A stretch of DNA of 64,000 bases. It comes from Mycolicibacterium aurum. Lineage in GTDB: Bacteria; Actinomycetota; Actinomycetes; Mycobacteriales; Mycobacteriaceae. The position numbers were made by a program, and so were the translations under genes. The notes beneath the pieces are model-generated. The model saw nothing but the letters and a program-made list of their open reading frames with translations, was not told where the DNA came from and ran no database searches. The stretch covers positions 2,356,001 to 2,420,000 of the forward strand of contig NZ_LR134356.1 in NCBI RefSeq assembly GCF_900637195.1, written 5' to 3'. Below are positions 18,726-27,969 of the stretch, piece after piece (the first letter of the stretch is position 1; every line of letters starts with the position of its first letter).

Positions 18726-18857
18726 GGCACCTCCATAGGGTGTAGCGACTTGATGTCTACTCTGTCAGACGCTTCGGGTTCCGGCGTTGTTCCCCGGGGG
18801 TTTACAGGTGTGTCGTGTCTCACGAGCGTCCGGTTGCGACGTCGGAAGGGTGGCGGT

Positions 18858-19211
18858 ATGGCTTCGGAGCTGTTTGTCCACCTGTGTGGTGGAGAGGAAT
18901 GGGAAGTGGCGCAACGCACCGGAGTCCATGCGCCTGAGTCGCTGCGGGCTGTCGGGTTCGTCCACCTGTCGAGTGTCGAGCAGGTTCATCTACCCGCCAA
19001 TCGGCTGTATGCCGACCGGACAGATCTGATGCTACTCCGCATCGACGGTGCACGGCTTTCCTCGTCTGTTCGCTGGGAGCCCGGCGTGCCCGCCGATCCC
19101 GATGGCATGGAGTTCCCACATCTGTACGGTCCATTGCCTGTCGATGCTGTGATAAGCGTCACTCCATATCGTCCCGGGCCGGACGGCCGGTACGCACCGC
19201 TGAGCGCCTAG
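18858..19211 (+). CDS. DUF952 protein (Rv2705c-like)
   Basis: 117 residues with the DUF952 features: an early FVHLC, then ESLRAVGFVHLSSVEQV, ADRTDLMLLRID, and FPHLYGPLPVDAV. The conserved His/Ser residues (GFVHLS, FPHLYG) resemble a glutathione S-transferase-associated or ADP-ribosyl-type active site, but no activity is established. The ATG at 18858 is chosen because the domain begins immediately after it. It converges with a RidA gene (4-bp overlap). Confidence 0.75.
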   Translation: MASELFVHLCGGEEWEVAQRTGVHAPESLRAVGFVHLSSVEQVHLPANRLYADRTDLMLLRIDGARLSSSVRWEPGVPADPDGMEFPHLYGPLPVDAVISVTPYRPGPDGRYAPLSA

Positions 19212-19621
19212 TCGGGTGCGACGAACGCATCCACCTCGATCTCCACGAGCAGGCCGGGGTCGATGAGGGCCGACACCTCCACCATGGTGGCCACTGGCCC
19301 GATGGCCCCGAAGACATCGGCATGGACCTCGGCGATCTCGCGCCATGCCGAGATGTCGGTGACGTACATGCGGGTTCGCACGACGTCGGCGAACGATGCC
19401 CCGGCCTGGGCGAGGGCGATGTCGATGCGGCGCAGTGCCTCCCGCGCCTGCGCCGCCGCGCTGTCACCCGGGGCTGTGGTGCCGGCGACGGCGACATGCG
19501 GACCGACGCGGACTGCGCGGGAGTAGCCGACGAAGCGTTCGAACTCGGATCCGGAGGAGATGTTGACGCGCTGGCTCACGCCGTCAACGTAATCGGCGCC
19601 GTGTGAGGCACGCCGGGACAT
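19208..19621 (-). CDS. RidA (YjgF/YER057c/UK114) family protein (Rv2704-like)
   Basis: RidA-fold protein of about 137 residues. Recognisable blocks are VGPHVAVAGTTAPGD, ALRRIDIALAQAGASFADVV and the C-terminal ALIDPGLLVEIEVDAFV. Family members hydrolyse reactive enamines/imines formed by PLP enzymes, but the key Arg of active deaminases (in the ARLP-like motif) is not present here (VSALIDP). The start is uncertain: ATG 19621, TTG 19639 or GTG 19579 all lie before the conserved core and none has a strong Shine-Dalgarno. It is divergent from the membrane protein gene at 19654. Confidence 0.8.
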   Translation of the reverse strand: MSRRASHGADYVDGVSQRVNISSGSEFERFVGYSRAVRVGPHVAVAGTTAPGDSAAAQAREALRRIDIALAQAGASFADVVRTRMYVTDISAWREIAEVHADVFGAIGPVATMVEVSALIDPGLLVEIEVDAFVAPD

Positions 19622-19653
19622 GGACCGATCGTGACTCAATACACTGATCAGCC

Positions 19654-20436
19654 GTGGGCATCATCTTTGGCTTTGCACCGTGGATCGTGTACTGGGTTCT
19701 GGTCGGGAACGTGCCGTTCCACACGGCAGTGCTCGTGGCGCTCGCGGTGTCGGTGGCGGCGTTCGTCGCCGCGCGCGTGACGGGCTCACCCGGGCGCACG
19801 CTGGAGATCGGCGCTGTCGCAACCTTTCTGGTCCTCACGGCGCTCACCTTCACCGTCAGCACGCGGTTCATGGAGCAGTGGATGCAGCCGCTGAGCAACG
19901 CGGGGATCTTCCTCGTCGCGTTGCTCAGCGCGGTCAGCGGCAGGCCCTTCGTGCGCGAGTTCGCCGTCGTGGGCCAGCCCAAGGAGGTCGTCGAGAGCGA
20001 ACCGTTCGCCCGGATCACCTCGGTTCTGACCTGGATCTGGATAGCGGCGTTCGCCGGCATGACGCTGTCATCGGCGATTCCTCCTGTCGTCCAGGGCGAC
20101 GCGACGATCCTCGACACCGAGACCCCGCTGTCCTTCCTGTGCTACTGGGTGATCCCCTTTTCACTGCTCGGCGTGGCCGCGCTGCTGACCCGGGTGCTGC
20201 CGGAGCGGATGGTGCCGCCCGCGGACGAGATCGTGCGCAAGACGACGTTCGTCGCCTTCGCCGAAGCCGAGATAGATCAGCTCATCTATCTGGCGACCGA
20301 ACACGCCAACCGCGAGGTCGGCGCCGGCAAGGAGGCGTTCGACATCAGAATCGGCTCCAAGGGCGTACCACTCGTCGGTGACGAGACCCGCGAGTCCTGG
20401 CCGTCGACGTACAAGGTGCGCGAGCGCAAGCGCTGA
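19654..20436 (+). CDS. Multi-pass membrane protein of unknown function
   Basis: 260 residues. Five to six membrane helices fill the first ~190 residues (FAPWIVYWVLVGNVP, AVLVALAVSVAAFVAA, AVATFLVLTALTFTVS, GIFLVALLSAVSG, VLTWIWIAAFAGMTL, FLCYWVIPFSLLGVAALL). A soluble C-terminal tail of ~65 residues is rich in charged residues (EAEIDQLIYLATEHANREV). I do not recognise the family; the pattern is somewhat like septation-protein-A or DUF3159 proteins. It is absent from the M. tuberculosis sigA neighbourhood as I recall it. The GTG at 19654 begins right at the first helix. Confidence 0.6.
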   Translation: MGIIFGFAPWIVYWVLVGNVPFHTAVLVALAVSVAAFVAARVTGSPGRTLEIGAVATFLVLTALTFTVSTRFMEQWMQPLSNAGIFLVALLSAVSGRPFVREFAVVGQPKEVVESEPFARITSVLTWIWIAAFAGMTLSSAIPPVVQGDATILDTETPLSFLCYWVIPFSLLGVAALLTRVLPERMVPPADEIVRKTTFVAFAEAEIDQLIYLATEHANREVGAGKEAFDIRIGSKGVPLVGDETRESWPSTYKVRERKR

Positions 20437-20457
20437 CTCCTCACCCGCGGGAGCTGA

Positions 20458-21582
20458 TCAGACCGCGACGGCCTCGACGACCGAGAGCGGGCTCACGGTC
20501 GGGATCACCCGGGTCAACTGGAATCCGGCCTGGCCCAACAGCTGCTCGTACTCGGACCGGGTGCGTTCCCTGCCGCTGACCATCAGCAGCATCTCCAGGT
20601 CCAGCAGGTGGCCGATGAACGACGAAGCCCGTTCCGGCAGAACCATTTCCAGCAAGACCAGCTTTCCTCCGTCAGTGACTGCGGCGCGGATGTTGCGCAG
20701 AATCGTCAGGGCCTCCGCGTCACTCCAGTCGTGGATGATGTTCTTCATCACGTACAGGTCGCCGCCTGCGGGCACCGACTCCATGAACGACCCGGCGGCC
20801 ACGGTGCTACGCTGACTCACGTCGGACCGATCGAGCAGCGCCCCGGCACCCGCGACGACTTCCGGCAGGTCGTACAGGATGCCCTTGGCGTTGGGGGCGC
20901 TGCGCAGGATCGTGGCCAGCACGGCGCCGTGCCCGCCGCCCACATCGACCACCAGGCGGGCGCCGGTGAAGTCGTACGCCTGCAGCGCAACATCGTTGGA
21001 CAGCCCGCTGGCGGCGGTCATCGCGTTGTTGAAGACCGCGGCGAATTCGGGGTCGGTGGCGAGGTAGTCGAAGAACGGCATGCCGCGCAGCTTCTCGGCG
21101 GCGGGCCGGCCGGTCTGCACCGAGTAGGCCAGGCTGCCCCAGTCGGCCCACCGCGCGGGGTGACCGATGAAGAGCACCATGTCGCGCAGCGAGCCGTCGA
21201 CACCCTCCCGCAGTGCCTCACCGACCGGCGTCAACGTGAACCGGCCGTCGCGGCGCTGCCGCAGCACCCCGCGACTGGTCAGCGCCCGCATCAGCCGGTG
21301 CAGCGCATCGGGTTCGGCGCCGACCCGAGCGGCGATGTCGTGGGCGCGCGCCGGCCCCGCGGCCAGTTCGTCGGCAATGCCGAGCTTGGCGGCGACGTAG
21401 AGCACCTGAGTGGTCCAGGCGCCGGTCGCCAGTTCCAGGAGCGCGATGTTTCCCGGCACCGAGGATCGGTGCAGTGTGGCCAGCCCGGCGCGGACCCCGT
21501 CTATTGCGCGGATGATCCGCACCGGCGGAACCTTCTTCTTCGGCGCGGAAGGGGCGTCTGCTTTTGTCAGCGTCGATCTCAC
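20458..21582 (-). CDS. SAM-dependent O-methyltransferase (plant COMT-like family 2)
   Basis: 374 residues. An N-terminal dimerisation/winged-helix domain (VAAKLGIADELAAGP, MRALTSRGVLRQ) precedes a Rossmann methyltransferase with SAM motif LVVDVGGGHGAVLATIL and catalytic-His region MKNIIHDWSDAEAL. The family methylates hydroxyl groups of small molecules (polyketides, phenolics) and includes mycobacterial paralogues that modify lipids. The first ~25 residues are basic and probably disordered. It sits between an unrecognised membrane protein and the IS element downstream of sigA, a spot without these genes in M. tuberculosis. The substrate is not known. Confidence 0.85.
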   Translation of the reverse strand: MRSTLTKADAPSAPKKKVPPVRIIRAIDGVRAGLATLHRSSVPGNIALLELATGAWTTQVLYVAAKLGIADELAAGPARAHDIAARVGAEPDALHRLMRALTSRGVLRQRRDGRFTLTPVGEALREGVDGSLRDMVLFIGHPARWADWGSLAYSVQTGRPAAEKLRGMPFFDYLATDPEFAAVFNNAMTAASGLSNDVALQAYDFTGARLVVDVGGGHGAVLATILRSAPNAKGILYDLPEVVAGAGALLDRSDVSQRSTVAAGSFMESVPAGGDLYVMKNIIHDWSDAEALTILRNIRAAVTDGGKLVLLEMVLPERASSFIGHLLDLEMLLMVSGRERTRSEYEQLLGQAGFQLTRVIPTVSPLSVVEAVAV

Positions 21583-21636
21583 GCCGACGAACGTAGGCGA
21601 GCGGCCTTAATTAATTCTTGGAGCCGGGCGGGGTTG

Positions 21637-21642
21637 CCTAGT
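21637..21642. repeat. Left target-site duplication of the IS481-type element
   Basis: CCTAGT, identical to the six bases at 22735-22740 on the other side. The central CTAG fits the NCTAGN target described for IS481. On the minus strand its TAG is used as the stop codon of the transposase gene. Confidence 0.92.
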
Positions 21643-22627
21643 TGTACTGACCTGAGAGGTTAGGTACGCGGCTGGCTGGTGGTTGACCGCCGAGTGCTGT
21701 GTGGCCGCGGTGGTGATTGTAGTTGTGCAGCCATCGCGGGTACTCCTGGCAGCGTTGTTGGTCGCTGGTGTACAGCCGGGCGTAGGCCCACTCATCGGCC
21801 AGGGTCCGGTGGAATCTCTCCACCTTCCCGTTGGTCTGCGGCCGATAGGGTCGAGTGCGCCGATGTTCGATGTCATCGCCTAGCGCCTTGCGGAATACAT
21901 GCGACCGGTAGCAAGATCCGTTATCAGTCAACACCTTTCGAACAATGATTCCCTGTTCGACGAACCAGGCGTTGGCGCGTTCCCAGAACTCGGAGGCGGT
22001 CTCCTTGCGTTCATCGGCCAGCATCTCGGAGAAGACCAGACGGGAGTGCGCATCCAGCGCGGTGTGTAGGAAGTGATAGCCCCGCAACGGCTGTCGGTAC
22101 TTATTGGTGGCTCCGGTCTTGTCGGCTTGGGCGTTGCGCTTACCTGCGGAGCGACCCAGCATCTTCCAGCCGCCGCCGGCGGGGATCTTTCCCAGCTTCT
22201 TGACATCGACGTGCACCAGATCACCGCACGCCGCAGATTCCATGCGGCGCACGACGCGGCCGGTGGCGCGGTCGAGCCAGCGCAGTCGGGCGATCCGGTA
22301 GCGGCGCAGCACGTTGTGCACCGTGGAGACGTTCAGTCGCAGCAGGTAGGCGATTCGGGCCGGTCCCCAACGGCGGGTGACGCGCACCCCGATGATGCGG
22401 CGTTCGGTCCGTGTCGGGGTGCGGTTGGGGCTGCGATGGGGTCGTGAGCTGCGGTCGGCCATTCCGGCCTCGCCCAGCTCGACGTAGCGGTCCCTCCAAC
22501 GGACGGCGGTGCCTACCGATACCTGGAATCGTTCGGCCGCGCGGCGTAGCGACCAGCCATCATCGACGATGCACCGAGCCAGCCTCAAGCGACCCGTTTC
22601 GGACAAAGGGGCATTACGGTGAACCAC
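21638..22627 (-). CDS. IS481-family transposase
   Basis: 329 residues, intact. The N-terminal helix-turn-helix region (SLRRAAERFQVSVGTAVRWR plus a second HTH near INYLL-like RIAYLLRLNVSTV) binds the terminal repeats. The DDE catalytic triad of the rve integrase core is visible: Asp in LVHVDVKKLGK, Asp in KVLTDNGSCYR (with Asp in HTALDAHSRL between), and Glu in NGKVERFHRTL. The GTG start has GGAGG five bases upstream, but that site lies in one arm of a hairpin (see 22628-22688). The last codon uses the terminal base of the element, and the TAG stop lies in flanking target DNA. It is transcribed in the same direction as sigA, immediately downstream of it. Confidence 0.95.
   Translation of the reverse strand: MVHRNAPLSETGRLRLARCIVDDGWSLRRAAERFQVSVGTAVRWRDRYVELGEAGMADRSSRPHRSPNRTPTRTERRIIGVRVTRRWGPARIAYLLRLNVSTVHNVLRRYRIARLRWLDRATGRVVRRMESAACGDLVHVDVKKLGKIPAGGGWKMLGRSAGKRNAQADKTGATNKYRQPLRGYHFLHTALDAHSRLVFSEMLADERKETASEFWERANAWFVEQGIIVRKVLTDNGSCYRSHVFRKALGDDIEHRRTRPYRPQTNGKVERFHRTLADEWAYARLYTSDQQRCQEYPRWLHNYNHHRGHTALGGQPPASRVPNLSGQYN
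21643..21668 (+). repeat. Terminal inverted repeat of IS element (transposase 3' end)
   Basis: TGTACTGACC, six variable bases, GTTAGGTACG. It matches the other end (reverse complement of 22709-22734) at 20 of 26 positions, with all mismatches in the central six. It begins with TGT, as IS481-family ends do. Confidence 0.93.
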
Positions 22628-22688
22628 GAAGACCTCCGAGGTGGGTTGGTGCGTTCCTAGACAGCTCGCACTTCACTCGGAGGTCTTC
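22628..22688 (-). other. 13-bp inverted repeat sequestering the transposase ribosome-binding site
   Basis: GAAGACCTCCGAG (22628-22640) and CTCGGAGGTCTTC (22676-22688) are perfect complements separated by 35 bases. On the minus-strand transcript the second arm contains the GGAGG of the transposase and ends at its GTG. A transcript that reads in from outside would fold this stem and hide the start, as known for several other IS families. A transcript starting inside the loop would not contain the first arm. Confidence 0.75.
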
Positions 22689-22708
22689 GCCTTGTCACCT
22701 CACCACGC

Positions 22709-22734
22709 CGTACCTAACGTCCGTGGTCAGTACA
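22709..22734 (-). repeat. Terminal inverted repeat of IS element (transposase 5' end, sigA side)
   Basis: On the minus strand it reads TGTACTGACC, six bases, GTTAGGTACG. The outer and inner ten bases are identical to the other end. It starts two bases after the sigA stop codon region. Confidence 0.93.
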
Positions 22735-22735
22735 C

Positions 22736-24184
<1,449 letters not shown>

Positions 24185-24415
24185 GTACACCCTTTCGGTC
24201 GTGCGGCTCTTCGGGGCGCACGCGGGCGCCACCGATATATGTCGGCTATGTCGAATGTCGGCGTTGATCTCACAGCGTGATGTCGGGGTGGGATACTTTC
24301 GCCGCTATCCGGTAGGCGGCCGCCGTCGACCATTGTAACGACAGTGTGGGTTGACGCTGTGCGCAGCGGCAAATTTGCCGCCCCCGCGCGCCGGTCGGGC
24401 GGCGATGTCCGGTGG

Positions 24416-25243
24416 TTACCTGCCGGTAGCCGTGACGTCGAACTCGGCAGCCATCGCGGCACCGACGATGCCGGCGGTGTTCTGCAGCGCCGCGGCCACC
24501 ACCGGGGTGCGGTTCGTGAGCATCGGTATCCATTTGTCCGCCTTGCGGCTGATGCCCCCACCGGCGATGAACAGGTCCGGCCAGATGGCGTTCTCGATGG
24601 CCACCAGCACTTTTGTGACCTCCTGGGTCCAGCGCTCGTAGCTCCATTCCTTGCGCTCCTTGACCGAGCTCGCCGCACGATGCTCGGCTTCCTTGCCGCC
24701 CACTTCGAGGTGGCCGAACTCGGTGTTGGGCAGCAGCACCCCGTTGTGGATGACCGCCGAGCCGATGCCTGTGCCGAAGGTCAGCAGGACGATGACGCCC
24801 GTGTTGTCGCGGCCCGCGCCGAATTTCTCCTCGGCGAGTCCGGCCGCGTCGGCGTCGTTGAGCACCGTCACCGACTGGCCGCCGAGCGCCGAGCTGATGA
24901 CGTCGTCGGCGTCGAGTCCGATCCAGCCCTTGTCGACGTTGGCCGCGGTGCGCACGATCCCGTCCGCGACGACGCCCGGATAGGTCACGCCCAACGGTCC
25001 CTCCCAGCCGAAGTGCGCGACGACCTCGGTGATGGTCTTGGCGACGGCTTCCGGCGTGGCGGGCTGAGGGGTCAGCAGTTTGAACCGGTCGCCGATCAAC
25101 TGGCCCGTGTCGAGATCGACGATCCCGCCCTTGACGCCGCTACCACCGACGTCGACACCGAAGCCACGGCGTTGCCCCTCGGAGCTCGACGCGGGTGTGG
25201 CGGCGGGTTGTAATGACTCGGATGACTCAGCTTGGGCGGTCAT
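24416..25243 (-). CDS. ppgK: Polyphosphate glucokinase
   Basis: 275 residues, ROK-like sugar kinase. The phosphate-binding motif FGVDVGGSGVKGGIVDLDTG and the second motif LLTFGTGIGSAVIHNG are present; the catalytic Asp is expected in LNDADAAGLAE. PPGK phosphorylates glucose using polyphosphate (or ATP) in the cytoplasm. The ATG at 25243 has GGAG six bases upstream. It is upstream of sigA on the same strand with a 231-bp gap that should hold the sigA promoter, and divergent from suhB. Confidence 0.93.
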   Translation of the reverse strand: MTAQAESSESLQPAATPASSSEGQRRGFGVDVGGSGVKGGIVDLDTGQLIGDRFKLLTPQPATPEAVAKTITEVVAHFGWEGPLGVTYPGVVADGIVRTAANVDKGWIGLDADDVISSALGGQSVTVLNDADAAGLAEEKFGAGRDNTGVIVLLTFGTGIGSAVIHNGVLLPNTEFGHLEVGGKEAEHRAASSVKERKEWSYERWTQEVTKVLVAIENAIWPDLFIAGGGISRKADKWIPMLTNRTPVVAAALQNTAGIVGAAMAAEFDVTATGR

Positions 25244-25409
25244 GCAAGCTCCTCTGCGCTGGTGGGCGATACCAAGGCTCCTCGGCGCGCGGGGGCCGCG
25301 CGGTGGTGCAGCCAGGGCGCGATGCCACACTATCGGCTCGCCAATTGCGATGTGTGGCAGTCATGCATCCGGTGGTTTCGGATCGCGCGGGATGTGCTGC
25401 GATGGACGG

Positions 25410-26279
25410 GTGAACAATCCGATCCCGGCCACCGACGCCGCCTCGCTGCGCGACGTGGCCCTGCAGCTGGCCTCCGAAGCTTCCGAGTTCGTGCGCAGGC
25501 GGCGCATCGAGGTCTTCGGCGCAGGCGCGGCGGACACCGCCGCGGGTGGCGTCGGGCCTGGGGCGCCGTCGGTGAGTTTCAAGAGCACCCCGACCGACCC
25601 CGTCACCGTCGTCGACACCGAGACCGAACGGCTGCTGCGGGAACGGTTGGCCGTCCTTCGTCCGGGCGATGCGATTCTCGGCGAGGAGGAAGGTGGTCCG
25701 GTCGGCGGCGCCGACGGAGCGCTCACCTGGGTGCTCGACCCGATCGACGGCACAGTCAACTTTCTGTACGGGATACCGGCGTACGCCGTCTCGATCGGCG
25801 TGCGTCGCGACGGCGCATCGGTGGCCGGAGCCGTGGCCGACGTCGCCGACGGGACCGTGTACACGGCCGCGCTGGGCCACGGTGCGCATGTGCACCGCGA
25901 TGGAGTCGCTACGGCGATGCGGTGCAGCCAGGCCACGGAGTTGTCCATGGCCCTGGTGGGCACCGGCTTCGCCTATCAGCGTGAGGAGCGGCAGCGGCAG
26001 GGTCAGGCGATGGCCCGGTTGCTCCCCGACATCCGGGATCTGCGCCGGATCGGGTCCTGCGCGCTGGACCTGTGCATGGTGGCGGCAGGCCGGCTCGACG
26101 CGTACTACGAGGACGGCGTGCACCTGTGGGACTGGGCCGCGGCCGGGCTGATCGCGAGCGAGGCGGGTGCGCTCGTGCGTCCGCCGGCGTCGGCGGACGG
26201 CTTCGGTCTCATGGTGGCCGCCGCGCCCGGGATCAGCGCGGCCCTCGACGAGGCGCTGCAGCGCTGCGGCGCGGTGTAG
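25410..26279 (+). CDS. suhB: Inositol-1-monophosphatase SuhB
   Basis: 289 residues with the metal-site signatures of the inositol monophosphatase family: Glu in LGEEEGGP, WVLDPIDGTVNF, and the C-terminal LWDWAAAGLIASEAG. It dephosphorylates inositol-1-phosphate to give inositol for phosphatidylinositol, mannosides and mycothiol, essential mycobacterial products. GTG at 25410 is chosen; the gene is divergent from ppgK (166-bp gap), as in M. tuberculosis Rv2701c/Rv2702. Confidence 0.93.
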   Translation: MNNPIPATDAASLRDVALQLASEASEFVRRRRIEVFGAGAADTAAGGVGPGAPSVSFKSTPTDPVTVVDTETERLLRERLAVLRPGDAILGEEEGGPVGGADGALTWVLDPIDGTVNFLYGIPAYAVSIGVRRDGASVAGAVADVADGTVYTAALGHGAHVHRDGVATAMRCSQATELSMALVGTGFAYQREERQRQGQAMARLLPDIRDLRRIGSCALDLCMVAAGRLDAYYEDGVHLWDWAAAGLIASEAGALVRPPASADGFGLMVAAAPGISAALDEALQRCGAV

Positions 26280-26310
26280 CGCGGAGTCCGCACATCACCG
26301 TGCGTCGGGC

Positions 26311-26973
26311 TCAGCAGGTTCCGGTGTGTGCCTTGCTCAGCAGTTCGGCATCTGCCGGCTGGGTGGCGTCGGGGAGCAGGCTCGCAAGGACCGCGTCGAT
26401 GTCGTCGCTGCGGGTCAGCTCGGCGAAGTCGGTACCGATCGCGAGGTCGACCGTGTCGTCGGTACGTCCGTCCTGGAACAGCTCGGTGCAGGGGGCGACC
26501 AGCCAGATCGACGCTGCGGCCGCCCGTCCGGCAGGCCCGAATCGGATCTGGCCCTGGCACTGCAGGCGTGCGTTCGCGTAGAGCGGGTCGTTGGCGGCCT
26601 CGGGTTCGGCGAAGCCGAGGTCACGCAGGGCGCCGGCGACCTCGGCGGCCTGTCCGCCCTGTCCGCTGGCGTTGAGCACGCGAATCCTGGTGTCGGCCAG
26701 CTTGGCCGGGGTGACGTCGATCATCGTCGAGGCAGACACCTGTTCACCGAGGTCGCCGACGGGGGCGTTGGGCTCGGCGGGCACCGGCGGGTTGCAGACG
26801 GCGGCCTGCTCGACCTCCGGCGGACGGGACAACGCGATCACCCACACCAGCAGCGCGGCGACTCCCAGGACGGCGAACATCGCGATCCCGGGTATGAAGC
26901 TTCGGCGCCGGAACGGCCGGCCGTGTTTGTCGAACGCCGTGCCCTCGGTGATTTGCGCGACCACGCAGTGCAC
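26311..26973 (-). CDS. cei: Cell envelope integrity protein Cei (LytR C-terminal-like domain)
   Basis: 220 residues: a short cytoplasmic N-terminus, one membrane helix (GIAMFAVLGVAALLVWVIAL), then an extracytoplasmic LytR_C domain (TRIRVLNASGQGGQAAEVAGAL) with a second half bearing paired cysteines (ARLQCQG, VAPCTELF, and a terminal Cys). The M. tuberculosis orthologue (Rv2700) is needed for cell envelope integrity and virulence. GTG start at 26973; it is divergent from the DUF4193 gene, with a consensus CRP site in between. Confidence 0.88.
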   Translation of the reverse strand: MHCVVAQITEGTAFDKHGRPFRRRSFIPGIAMFAVLGVAALLVWVIALSRPPEVEQAAVCNPPVPAEPNAPVGDLGEQVSASTMIDVTPAKLADTRIRVLNASGQGGQAAEVAGALRDLGFAEPEAANDPLYANARLQCQGQIRFGPAGRAAAASIWLVAPCTELFQDGRTDDTVDLAIGTDFAELTRSDDIDAVLASLLPDATQPADAELLSKAHTGTC

Positions 26974-27029
26974 TCTAGAGCCCCTGGCGGCGGGCCATCG
27001 ACTTGCAGGTCAGACGCCCATTCTCCGGG

Positions 27030-27045
27030 TGTGACATAAATCACA
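27030..27045. promoter_or_regulatory. CRP/GlxR-type cAMP receptor protein site
   Basis: TGTGACATAAATCACA, a perfect match to TGTGA-N6-TCACA and to the mycobacterial CRP (Rv3676) preference for T at position 8. It lies 57 bp from the cei start and 96 bp from the DUF4193 start, in the divergent intergenic region. Confidence 0.85.
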
Positions 27046-27140
27046 ATAGAACCGGTGTCAATACGGGCACGAATCATTTGGCGGATGCGTTCGACGCTGG
27101 TACAAAGCACTGCTGCAAGAGCTTCATGGAGGGGACAGGC

Positions 27141-27443
27141 ATGGCCACTGACTACGACGCCCCAAGGCGCACCGAGACCGATGACGTCTCGGAGGATTCC
27201 CTCGAGGAATTGAAGGCACGGCGCAATGAAGCACAGTCGGCTGTCGTCGACGTCGACGAATCCGAATCCGCGGAATCATTCGAGCTTCCGGGTGCCGATC
27301 TCTCCGGTGAGGAGCTGTCGGTCCGGGTGATCCCGAAGCAGGCCGACGAGTTCACCTGCTCGAGCTGCTTCCTGGTGCATCACCGCAGTCGTCTCGCCAG
27401 CGAGAAGAACGGCGTGATGATCTGCACCGACTGCGCGGCCTGA
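27141..27443 (+). CDS. DUF4193 small zinc-ribbon protein (Rv2699c-like)
   Basis: 100 residues from an ATG preceded by GGAGGGG. The N-terminal ~60 residues are acidic and probably disordered. The C-terminus carries FTCSSCFLVHHRSRLA and MICTDCAA, two CxxC pairs forming a zinc ribbon like those of RNA polymerase-binding or ribosome-associated proteins. It is strongly conserved in mycobacteria and essential in M. tuberculosis by transposon screens, as far as I recall. Function unknown. Confidence 0.85.
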   Translation: MATDYDAPRRTETDDVSEDSLEELKARRNEAQSAVVDVDESESAESFELPGADLSGEELSVRVIPKQADEFTCSSCFLVHHRSRLASEKNGVMICTDCAA

Positions 27444-27467
27444 GCGGATCCGGCCGCCGCTGCGCGC

Positions 27468-27944
27468 TCAGCCGCGCAGCGCGGCCAGGACCCTGTCCGG
27501 GTGCTTCGCGCTGATCAGCCAGTACGGGGTCGGGTCGTCCGGATCGTCGAGGACCAGCAGGACCATAGGTCCGACCCAGCCTTTGTGGACGACGTAGGCG
27601 GCCGGATCGAGTTGTCGGCCCAGCGCGGCGGACTTCGCCGATCGGGGGACCTCGGCGGTGCGGGTGACGACCGAGACCGGCAGGTGGGCGCTGCCAATCC
27701 ACAGTTCGGTGTCATCATCGGTGCCGACGACGCGCAGCTCGGTCCTTCCAAGGCCCACCAGTACCACTGCGGCGACCGGCAGCAGCACGGCGTAGGGCAG
27801 CCAGGCGGGCAACGCTTCGACGCCCTGGTTGACTTCGAGCGCGATCAGCGCAGCCAGGCCCAGTCCCGGCAGCCACCACCACAGCGGCACCCAGAGGCGC
27901 TCGCGATAGCGGACGGTTCGGGTGGTGGCACGCGTGTCGGACAC
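27468..27944 (-). CDS. DUF3093 membrane protein (Rv2698-like)
   Basis: 158 residues from the GTG at 27944 ([20 protein letters not shown]); an ATG at 27977 would overlap the divergent dut start. Two membrane helices ([18 protein letters not shown] and [18 protein letters not shown]) are followed by a soluble PH-like domain ending [20 protein letters not shown], conserved in the family. Function unknown. Always divergent from dut in mycobacteria. Confidence 0.8.
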   Translation of the reverse strand: MSDTRATTRTVRYRERLWVPLWWWLPGLGLAALIALEVNQGVEALPAWLPYAVLLPVAAVVLVGLGRTELRVVGTDDDTELWIGSAHLPVSVVTRTAEVPRSAKSAALGRQLDPAAYVVHKGWVGPMVLLVLDDPDDPTPYWLISAKHPDRVLAALRG

Positions 27945-27969
27945 GCGGCCCAGAGTAATCTCTGACGTC

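Larger units (their letters stand above)
21643..22734 (-). mobile_element. IS481-family insertion sequence, complete, 1,092 bp
   Basis: The boundaries are defined by 26-bp imperfect inverted repeats and a flanking 6-bp direct repeat CCTAGT. One transposase gene fills almost the whole element on the minus strand. The intact ends, intact DDE transposase and perfect target duplication indicate a recent, probably still functional insertion. It has landed in the last bases of sigA: the right-hand duplication supplies the sigA stop codon, so the SigA protein is unchanged but its original 3' flanking sequence now lies 1.1 kb downstream. No second copy occurs in this window. Confidence 0.95.

Noticed and set aside
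24332..24337. TACAAT as -10 box of the sigA promoter on the minus strand
   Set aside because: The hexamer is good, but no acceptable -35 box lies 16-19 bp upstream on that strand and no other evidence fixes the start.
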